Origin: Liolophura sinensis
Lineage: Eukaryota > Mollusca > Polyplacophora > Chitonida > Chitonidae
Direction: 5' to 3'
Length of the DNA: 33,854 nucleotides
Assembly (NCBI RefSeq): GCF_032854445.1
Contig: NC_088304.1
Span: 19,197,850-19,231,703, forward strand
The notes beneath the pieces are model-generated. The model was not told where the DNA came from and did not search any database. It worked only from the letters and a program-made list of their open reading frames with translations. The position numbers were made by a program, and so were the translations under genes. Below, piece after piece: positions 1 to 8,900 of the stretch (position 1 is its first letter; each line of letters starts with the position of its first letter).

Positions 1-1631
1 AACTCCCAGCTGCGCAACTTTACCGTCCAGGTCTTACAGACCTCCAGCTAGACACTGCCCAGCTGAGCCACTTTTCTGGCCAGGTCTTCACAGACATCGC
101 ACATCACTCACCTGACCCTTCAGGTAGACAGGTCCCAGCAGAGCTACTTTTCTGGCCAGGTCTTCACAGACATCCCACATCACTCACCTGAGCCTCCAGG
201 TAGACAGCTCCCAGCCGAGCCACTTTTCTGGCCAGGTCTTCACAGCCATCACACATCACTCACCTGAGCCTCCAGGTAGACACCTCCCAGCTGAGCCACT
301 TTTCTGGCCAGGTCTTCACAGACATCACACATCACTCACCTCAGCGTTAAGGTAGACGCCTCCCAGCTGAGCCACTTTTCTGGCCAGGTCTTCACAGACA
401 TCACACATCACTCACCTGAGCCTCCAGGTAGACAGCTCCCAGCCGAGCCACTTTTCTGGCCAGGTCTTCACAGCCATCACACATCACTCACCTAAGCCTC
501 CAGGTAGACAGCTCCCAGCTGACCCACTTTTCTGGCCAGGTCTTCACAGACATCACACATCACTCACCTCAGCGTTAAGGTAGACGCCTCCCAGCTGAGC
601 CACTTTTCTGGCCAGGTCTTCACAGACATCACACATCACTCACCTAAGCCTTAAGGTAGACACCTCCCAGCTGAGCCACTTTTCTTGCCAGGTTTTCACA
701 GACATCATACATCACTTACCTGAGCCTTAAGGTAGACACCTCCCAGCTGAGCCTCTTTTCTGGCCAGGTCTTCCCAGACATCATACATCACTCACCTGAC
801 CCTCCTGGTAGAAACCTCCCAGCTGAGCCACTTTTCTGGCCAGGTCTTCACAGACATCACATATCACTCACCTCAGCCTTAAGGTAGACGCCTCCCAGAT
901 GAGCCGCTTTTCTGGCCAGGTCTTCACAGACATCGCACATCACTCACCTGAGCCTTAAGGTAGACACCTCCCAGCTGAGCCACTTTTCTGGCCAGGTCTT
1001 CACAGACATCATACATCACTCACCTCAGCCTTAAGGTAGACGCCTCCCAGATGAGCCACTTTTCTGGCCAGGCCTTCACAGGCATTGCACATCACTCACC
1101 TGAGCCTTCAGGTAGACAGCTCCCAGCCGGGCCACTTTTCTGGCCAGGTCTTCACAGACATCACACATCACTCACCTCAGCCTTAAGGTAGACACCTCCC
1201 AGCTCAGCCACTTTTCTGGCCAGGTCTTCACAGACATCACACATCACTCACCTAAGCCTTAAGGTAGACACCTCCCAGGTGAGCCACTTTTCTGGCCAGG
1301 TTTTCACAGACATCATACATCACTTACCTGAGCCTTAAGGTAGACACCTCCCAGCTGAGCCACTTTTCTGGCCAGGTCTTCCCAGACATCATACATCACT
1401 CACCTGACCCTCCTGGTAGAAACCTCCCAGCTGAGCCACTTTTCTGGCCAGGTCTTCACAGACATCACATATCACTCACCTCAGCCTTAAGGTAGACGCC
1501 TCCCAGATGAGCCGCTTTTCTGGCCAGGCCTTCACAGACATTGCACATCACTCACCTGAGCCTTAAGGTAGACACCTCCCAGCTGAGCCACTTTTCTGGA
1601 CAGGCCTTCACAGACATCGCACATCACTCAC
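1..1631 (-). repeat. 76-bp tandem array of BRCT-exon end plus 5' splice site
   Basis: About 21 head-to-tail units of 76 bp; anchor motifs recur at 71, 147 and 223, for example. The array runs off the left edge. Read on the minus strand, each unit matches the last ~60 nt of the exon at complement 1632..1754, from GATGTC to the terminal CAG, followed by GTGAGTGATGTGT of the intron. The plus-strand image of the donor (ACTCACCT, or ACTTACCT) is present at about 20 regularly spaced places (111, 187, 263 ... 1555) besides the parental one at 1631. The unit is not a multiple of 3 and contains TGA in the exon frame, so it is not a coding repeat. Units group into a higher-order period of 608 bp (8 units). 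The leftmost unit (1-60) is degenerate. Confidence 0.93.
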
Positions 1632-1754
1632 CTGATCCTTAAGGTAGACGCCTCCCAGCTGAGCCACTTTTCTGGCCAGGTCTTCACGGACATCATCTGA
1701 AAGTCCTGAGAACAGGAACACACGCCTCACCCTCAGGCTCTTCATGGACATTAC
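1632..1754 (-). CDS. Internal or first coding exon of a BRCT-domain protein (partial gene)
   Basis: On the minus strand a 3' splice site (TTTTGTTTGTACAG) precedes a 123-nt open stretch of 41 codons ending in CAG, followed by the donor GTGAGT. The translation contains RVFLFSGLSDD, then REDLARKVAQLGG and VYLKDQ. This is the beta1-alpha1-GG pattern at the start of a BRCT domain, a phosphopeptide-binding module of DNA-damage-response proteins. Both ends are phase 0. The exon has ATGs at codons 2 and 4, so it could be the first coding exon of a protein with an N-terminal BRCT domain (SLF1 has this layout), or an internal exon (TOPBP1 BRCT7 looks similar from memory). The remaining BRCT secondary structure would lie on exons beyond the left edge. 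The parent protein cannot be identified from 41 residues. BRCT class is fairly sure; identity is open. Confidence 0.7.
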
Positions 1755-2639
1755 CTGTACAAACAAAATAGTACGCACAAAATATGAGTGAAGTAAATTA
1801 CATGTAGTTCAATCATGGATGGGTAATACCTCTGTGGGTCAAGTCACCATTTCTTCATTGCAGTAAATTTTGCCGTAACAAGATCAAAATCTAAGAGTTT
1901 GGTCTTATCAAAGAATCCTTTTTATGCTGTCATCACCAGCTGTGTTCTTACATGGAGCATGCGAGAGGCTCCTCTCTAGATATCTAGTACACAGGATCAA
2001 TAGATTTGTATGCTTTGTTGTGGAGAGACAGAGTAAGAGGTTCTCATATGTTACAATTTTGGTGGCCTCACATTTATTGCTTAGCAGCCTGCCGGCCTGC
2101 CTGATTAAAACAAAACCAACCTCTTATGGCAACGGTGTCCTGTATTTCAGCTATAACATGTGATTTTCGTACTTTGTGGCCCCATTTAAAATTTTGCAAA
2201 AGTGAACTTGAGTTTTGACCATACATGTGGAGCAGTCTTTGGGTTAGTAGTTCACATATGTGTTGGTGAAATATTACAGCAGTTTTAGGCTTTGAAATGG
2301 AATAAGTTCGTAAAAATTTTTTACACATGGGAGGCAACATTGTTAACCCTGATCACAGTTGTCAAGATGATGATTTTCGGGACTGGCAAGGACAGGTTGC
2401 TGAGAAATAAAGGCAAGACTGCCGAAATAGTCTACATATTTGTGCACATTTCTTCTTTCACAGGAGACACGGCAAGTGCTAGTCCATCTAGATGGACTTA
2501 ATGTGCTATTTCAAATTTCTGTTCATCTCCGCCTCTCAAAAAACATGGCAATTTTAAACTCTCCCACCTCCTTCCCACACATTGAAATCTGACTCACTCT
2601 GCTATGCCCATTTCTATGTACTGTAAATCTTCAACCTTT

Positions 2640-2830
2640 TTAACAACTAAAGCACTTATCAGTGGAAGTTATGCATACAATTATTATGAAAATGATGCTA
2701 AAAATGATTTGTTGGTGTCATAAAAGATGCAATCGCCATAAAATTATACTAATTATTTCTCCACACCAAATAGTTCTCTCAGAATGTTTCAAAATATTGG
2801 TTGCATAGGTGGTTGAAAATGTTGAAAAAT
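2640..2830. repeat. Diverged interspersed repeat, copy 1 (pair with 6395-6560)
   Basis: Two stretches share an ordered series of words, including GTTCTCTCRGAATGTT and a GCA..RGTGGTTGAAA ending, with indels between. They look like old copies of one dispersed element. No coding capacity or terminal repeats were seen. Confidence 0.4.
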
Positions 2831-2834
2831 TAGT

Positions 2835-2880
2835 GAGTGTGAGTGAGTGCTTGGGGTTTAACATCTTGAAAAATTAGGGT
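2835..2880 (-). repeat. Fragment of GTGAGTGAGTG-tailed SINE
   Basis: GAGTGAGTGCTTGGGGTTTAAC followed by a diverged continuation matches the 3' end of the fuller copies at 20995-21360 and 31314-31602. Only the tail portion is present. Confidence 0.55.
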
Positions 2881-4399
2881 AATTTACTATTGGAGTCCTG
2901 AATGCTATCCTCTTAATTTACTATCCTCACTGATGAAACTAAACTTGCTCCCTTGTGGTTACATGGACTGCGGGAACATTCGCCATGTCGCAAGCCTTGT
3001 CATTGACAGCCATTTTGATGTGTCAAGTGAGCTAATCGTGGGTTTGAAATGAATATGAGTTTTGGCATTAAAATCCTCTAGAAAACTATTTATTTCCATC
3101 TGTAAGCACATCTTCAATCTACATATTCCAACCCAGATAAAGATCACAACGTCTTCATTAAACATGCAGCTATTGTTCATGCATGCAGTGCATGCGCACA
3201 TATGGCTGATGTTTAGGTGGTGGAAAAAAAAATCACAGTTACTGTGCCAATTTCTGTCATTTTGAACGGCATCCTGCGGTGAGTAGCTCAAAGCTGCCCT
3301 TATTTTCGATTTCAACTGAGATTTTCAGAGGAAATTTGGAATAAAGGTCAGTGTCAATGGTTGCAAAAGGTGCATAAATGTCTTAGCTTTCGAACAGACC
3401 ATGTATTAACTATTAAGCGGACTTTGATATTAAGTATCGTGTATGCAGCGACCTTTGCCGATGGGTTAGCCAAATACTGATACAATGTCCTAATCGAGTG
3501 TGCACATTGTCTTGGCTAAGTATGACAGCAGTCTCTGTGTGTTAGTAAATATAATCCATCCTTAGACCAAACTTTCGGGCTTGAACCCGAGTTGTTCCTT
3601 CTTCCATATATGCATGTACCTCCATGCTAGAACTAAGGGGAGCTCCCTGCATGGAGAAAATGTACCAAAACCAATCTACCCTTTCCCCGTCACACTTGTC
3701 AGCACGAAACGCGTTGTTGTTGTAAGTGGATATCGCGAATGTCACTCTCCTTAGAAAAACCTCAAAAAAGTCAGCCCTTACACTGAATAACAGTATTAAC
3801 TTTATTCCCGCGGTGTACTTCGTCTTATTTCTACTGTGTTTCAACTTTACCTAATTTTTCACTCTCTCTTTCGATACGCCAGTTCCCGCATTTCTTGCTT
3901 TCCCACGGACCTTTGCGGTTGTTATGTCTGCCATCTGCCGGCAGGTGGAGATAAGCATACAAAACGACATTTCTATTTAATGGGGAAACGTAGATGTATG
4001 TGCGCCTCCAAACATCCAAAAATGAAACTCAGTCCTCTTAATAATCAGTTTTTTTCATTTTTTGTTTGTAGTTTTCCTTGGACTAAAGTGACGGTTATTT
4101 TAGTCTCAAGAAATCATGAACAATGGTTATTTTAGTCACAGATTTTATGAAATCTAAAAATACGAAATACACACGATTTAGTGCCTATTTTTTCGCAGTA
4201 TTTTTAAAGTATCAGTGAACAGCTCTTAATGCTTTAGGGATTGTATAAACTCCACTATTTTATGCAACACAATGTTGTTACAAGTTAGAACGATAACTTT
4301 CCACATGAGGAATGTAAGCCTCAGTTAACAAAGTTGGAATGAGGTAAGAGTTTAGAAACTTAGTTCTCGTGAAGATAACATCGGATAAACCATAAACCT

Positions 4400-4415
4400 T
4401 GACCTTGGACTTTGG
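4400..4415 (-). promoter_or_regulatory. Nuclear-receptor site of HNF4/ERR type upstream of Mondo
   Basis: The minus strand reads CCAAAGTCCAAGGTCA. It contains CAAAGTCCA, the consensus reported as selective for HNF4, overlapping CCAAGGTCA, an extended half-site of the ERR/FTZ-F1 type. It lies about 70 bp upstream of the likely transcription start and about 145 bp upstream of the start codon. A motif match alone does not show occupancy. Confidence 0.4.
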
Positions 4416-4430
4416 CCAACGGCGTCGGTG

Positions 4431-4450
4431 ATTGGCTGAAAATATTTATC
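4431..4450 (+). promoter_or_regulatory. Putative core promoter: inverted CCAAT box and TATA-like stretch
   Basis: ATTGG (inverted CCAAT) at 4431-4435 is followed by AATATTTATC at 4441-4450. If the latter works as a TATA-like element, transcription would start near 4470-4480, giving a 5' leader of roughly 80 nt before the Mondo start codon. This is inference from spacing only. Confidence 0.3.
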
Positions 4451-4483
4451 ACGCTCTTAGCGGATGATACCGTCACAACTGTA

Positions 4484-4564
4484 ATGGCGGAGTTGAACTC
4501 TCAAGTTGTTGTTGTTCTTAGTATCTCTAGAAATCATATTGCAGTTACGGGTAGTTATGGCTAG
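4484..4564 (+). promoter_or_regulatory. Upstream ORF overlapping the Mondo start codon
   Basis: An ATG at 4484 with G at -3 and G at +4 opens a 26-codon frame. It stops at TAG 4562-4564, 8 nt inside the Mondo coding sequence and in a different frame. If transcription starts upstream of 4484, initiation here would compete with the main start, because a ribosome finishing this frame has already passed ATG 4557. Whether the leader includes 4484 cannot be seen from the sequence. Confidence 0.45.
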
Positions 4565-4879
4565 AAGTGACCCAAACAGCCCGGAACCGTCTGGGAGAAT
4601 GCTTGACACGGGCAAGATGCGTCACAGCTCAGGAAGTGGCTTGGATGAAGAGGACAGAACTATCCATAGTGGACACTTCATGCTTAGTCGTGTGCATGAT
4701 GGGGAGAACGAAGAGGAAGATGAGAGTTTCTCCTTTTCTAATGATCCTCGGGGATTTGACTTTCTTGAGGCCAATAAGTTCCCTTCCAGAACTTATACCT
4801 TTGGTCCTCGCAGCACGCAGACGTTAGCCATCGACGCCTCCCTCACAAAGCTGTTCGAATGCATGACTCTAGCGTACAG
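4557..4879 (+). CDS. MLXIP: Mondo exon 1: start codon, MCR I-II, export segment
   Basis: Residues 1-107 plus two bases of codon 108; donor AG/GTATGT. The start is ATG 4557 (G at -3, G at +4). Upstream in the same frame there is only a TTG-initiated extension with no family likeness. An acidic tract (GENEEEDE, 49-56) separates IHSGHFM (36-42) from FDFLEANKFPSRTYTFG (67-83). The exon ends with the amphipathic segment LTKLFECMTLAY, which serves CRM1 export in vertebrate homologues. This is the start of the low-glucose inhibitory domain. Confidence 0.95.
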
Positions 4880-5920
4880 GTATGTCGATATAAACAAACT
4901 TCTGCTTAGAATTTAGATACACCTGAACTAAAGTTACGCATGCTGATATGTGGTGACAGGTGTTAGAATATCCCCAAAAGGGAGTGCCAGTGATACATTA
5001 GTGGTTTGTGTCCATATTCAGCATCAGGTAGTTTGATAAGTTTACATGGTTTGGAGCATGTGAATCAGTGATGACAGTATTGGCATCTCTTCAAGAGTTG
5101 CCCAAATTGATACTGCATTGCGTGTTGTCTGGAACAAAAGTTCAGTTCAAACGATCTTCATTCATTTACGACAATTTCAGGTTGGTTGGATGATACAATA
5201 AGGTGACTGTCATTGTGCAGACTTGATGAAAATCTTTAAATGTCTGCCTTGGTCTTGCCTGAGAAGGTGATAGTCCATTGGCCATGTGAGAGTCCACTGG
5301 CCATGTGACTGTCCACTTTGTCAAGTTACATATGTGATGGTAGTTATGATATATATTCAAGGGAACATCATATAAACCAAGTGTACTGGAATATAATTAT
5401 ACAGAACCAACTGTCAGTGGACTTATGCTCTTGAATTTCAGCTTTTATTAAGCCAAGGTTACATTTTTTAATCCTTTCTATAATTTACAAGGAGTGAGCA
5501 GTCCATATACATATTGGTTGTGTTCATTCTATTACACTGTACTAATTCTGTTACACTGTGCTCATTATGTTACATATACAGACAAAAACCAGGAGTCATA
5601 TCATTATGTCTACATATCAAAACACAGATCTGATAAAGTACTGGACCACTGAGGCTAACATTATACATGATTAGTTCTGTTGCATCATTCTGAGTTCAGC
5701 CATTCAGACTGATAGGGGCCTGTGGGCCTGCACAAGTATTTATCTCACCACACCTGATTTTTCTTATGTGTACCAGTTACATGTACGTGTAGCATACATC
5801 TACATAACCATATTGCGAGTTTCCATATTGCGTGTCTGCTTAAAAAAAAAGGACCACCTTTATATACATGTAAAGTACACAGCAAACTATTTCTTTGCAG
5901 ACTCCATATATGGTGGTCAT

Positions 5921-5956
<36 letters not shown>

Positions 5957-8900
5957 TGAATAAAATGGCAAAAAAAGGATTGAGGTTTTACAGTTGATCT
6001 TGGAGGTATTATTGAGGCTAAGGCAGAGTGACATGGCAGATTCATTAGTCCTTTGGACATCTTCTTTTTTTTCACATAAATACAGATATCGATTTAGTAT
6101 GCATGTTCATCTTAAATGTAGTAATGTCGTCAGCGGAGCATGATTACTGCTTGAAAAGAATTCGTTACGGTGCTGTACGTCAGGTTGTTCAATTGCCGTC
6201 CAAAAGAGGACCTTTGAAATTTTATTCACTGTAAAAAAAAATGTGTGAAAACCATTGGCAGAAAATGGCTTTTTAGAGGGGACAAACTTTTTCTAAAGGT
6301 GGCCTGCTCATTATTGTTGAATTAATGTTATTACATTATCAGTTTATTTAAAATTATAGCATGTATAATTTACCCTACTGTATAAAATCTTTTTCAGTGG
6401 AATTTGCTGTATACGTTTATTACAAAAATGAAACTAAAATGAATCGTGTCACCAAAAATGCCCGCTTTGTATAACTATGCCAATTATGTCTGTGCATCCC
6501 TTTGTTCTCTCGGAATGTTCCAGTATATAAATTGCAGAAGTGGTTGAAAGGGTTTAATTACGTAATTATCGCCATGACTTCATTGAACTCTTTTTAATAT
6601 AAATTTGAACAAATCTTTCAAATAATTTAACAATACGGTTGAAAGTTTTCAGACCATATATAGAATATTTAAAGACAATTATTGATGCAGATGTTGCTCT
6701 TTGAATAGTAGCATTAATGTTTTAATTCCTTTTAGATACAAAGATGTTAAAAGCCAGGAGCAGCATTCTAATGTTGTATGTGATACACATGTATGGTCAT
6801 GATGAGATATTATGAATAACTAAACGTACATTTGACCTCTGACCCCTTGCATCATTATCAGCCATTGTCCACATGTGTCTACACTACCATGACCCTATTT
6901 GACCTGGATTCCACCAGCTAGGGTACAAGAGCAAAATACATGCGGATGATGAAGTACAGTGTAGTGCATTTCAGAGAAGACATGTTCCTCGTGAATGCCT
7001 TCATCTTTCTGGGTTAATATAATACTGTGCAATTATTACCACTGACAAGATATATTGCAATTAACTCAAACTGCAAATGGTATCTACATGTACATTATTT
7101 GGCACAATCAGGAAAAATCTGTTCGTTTGGGGTAAGTCTACCAACCCTCCCAAACAGGGCACTACTCTAAAGTATTTATTGGGCTTTTGTTGGAATTTTT
7201 TATTTTCCTCTTAATGTTAATTTCCTTTTTAGCACACTTTATGAAGTGATGAGAGGTATGTGTGACATGAGATGGGGATCAAATGCTGTCGGTGTCCAGT
7301 TTAGTTAAAGTTTTTGGCCAATCATGCAGTGGCCACTCTTAGTACATAGATAGCCAGTGATCGGTAGCGATTTGCACATCAAAGACCAAGAAAGTCTTTT
7401 ACCCCTTACCTCAACATTATTCACAGATTTGCAATTGCCTCTCATATGTAGCACGGGATTTGCATTTCAAAGATCTCTGTTGGAATATCATGCACTAACT
7501 CTCCACAGTTTATTTTACCACCAGAATGATTTACAACTCCATAACACACAGTATGAAGTCACTGCTCTGCAATCCTTGCTCATACGATAAACAGTCATAG
7601 ATAGGACAGTATAATAATTTTGGTCTTTCTGGTTGATTTAATGGTAAGATCTTAACACTATATAATTATCTATATATGTTTTTTTTTTGATTGGTGTTTT
7701 ACACCATACTCAAGAATATTTCACTTATACAACGGCAGCCAGCATTATGGTGGGTGGAAACCGGGCAGAGCCCGGGGGAAACCCACAACCATCCACAGGT
7801 TGCTGGCAGACCTTCCCACGTACGGCCGGAGAGGAAGCCAGCATAAGCTACTATATAATTAGAGGATGATCAATCATTCTACTTGTTTTCTTGGTTTAGA
7901 AGTCAATATATGATTGTATCACAGGACTTGAACATCATGCAGTTTTACAAACTGCCCAATCAGGTGAGCTACAGTCTCTGAAAGCCTTGGTCCTTTTAGT
8001 TAGCCAGAGAAAAAAAATTCTCTACTGACCCGTCACCTGCTCTAGTTTTTTCTGATGGTGGTGGATTACGTCCAACAAGGTATTTGGTGAGAATGGTACT
8101 GGAAAAGATAATGCAGGGTAGAGCTGTATGGAACTCCATGCTGGTAAATCTGAGATCTATACGTAAGTCAGTGCTGAATGTGAAAAGCTGGCATCATCGA
8201 TGTATTTTCAAGGTCTAAAGAAGAGTGATTTTTTTTCCATTCTTCATTTATAAATTGTAGTCTTATGAACCTACATGTACATGCAGATGTAGGTCTGTAC
8301 ATGACATACATGGTAGACTTATCAGACATACCAGATCAGACATGCCACATTAGACATGTCAGTCCAGACATACCAGATCAGACAGGGCACATTATTTGTC
8401 TGAACAGACATACCAGATTACACTTCTCAGACCAGACATACTAGACCAGACATGCCACATTGGACATACCAGACCAGACATGCCACATTAGACATGTTGT
8501 ACCAGACATACAAGAACATGCCACATTAGGCACGTAAGACCGGACAGGGCACATTATACTTATCAGAGCAGGCATGCCACATTAGATATGTCAGACTACA
8601 CACATCACACCAGACGTGCCACATTAGACATACCAGACTTGACATGCCACATTAGACATATCAGAACAGACATGCCACAGTGAACATGTCAGATCAGACA
8701 GGCTGTGCTAGACATACCAGACCAAACATGCCACATTAAACATGTCAGACCAAACATGCCACATTAGGCATGTCAGACCAGGTGTGCCTTATTAGACATG
8801 TCAGACCAACATACCAGACCAGACATACCACATTAGACATGCCACACCAGACATGCCACATGCTGTTACATGATACATGTCAGACCAAATGTACCACGTT

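Larger units (their letters stand above)
1755..4399. other. Region between the BRCT exon and the Mondo gene, no confident gene
   Basis: No exon with family resemblance was found on either strand. It must hold the upstream part of the minus-strand BRCT gene (at least an intron and a 5' exon or promoter), unless that gene starts further away. CpG dinucleotides are denser around 3690-3990 than in surrounding AT-rich sequence. On the minus strand a donor-like TTAG/GTAAAG sits at 3851/3850, a weak candidate end of a 5' non-coding exon. A short fragment of the GTGAGTGAGTG-type SINE tail lies near 2835-2880. A diverged interspersed repeat lies at about 2640-2830. Confidence 0.4.
4880..8305. other. 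Intron 1, proximal part, no gene seen
   Basis: AT-rich sequence with short ORFs only. It contains a T30 run (5924-5953), a diverged interspersed repeat near 6395-6560 and one minus-strand SINE (7679-7847). No exon with Mondo similarity or alternative first-exon character was recognised. Confidence 0.6.

Noticed and set aside
1-1631. Coding tandem repeat of BRCT helices
   Set aside because: The 76-bp unit changes frame each time and carries TGA in the exon frame; no long open frame crosses it.
2959-3315. 118-codon minus-strand open frame
   Set aside because: Composition and codon pattern look random, no motif was recognised, and there is no splice context linking it to the BRCT exon.
4506-4556. 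N-terminal extension of Mondo through an in-frame TTG
   Set aside because: It has no ATG, and the extra residues have no family likeness. ATG 4557 has good context and the expected distance to IHSGHFM.
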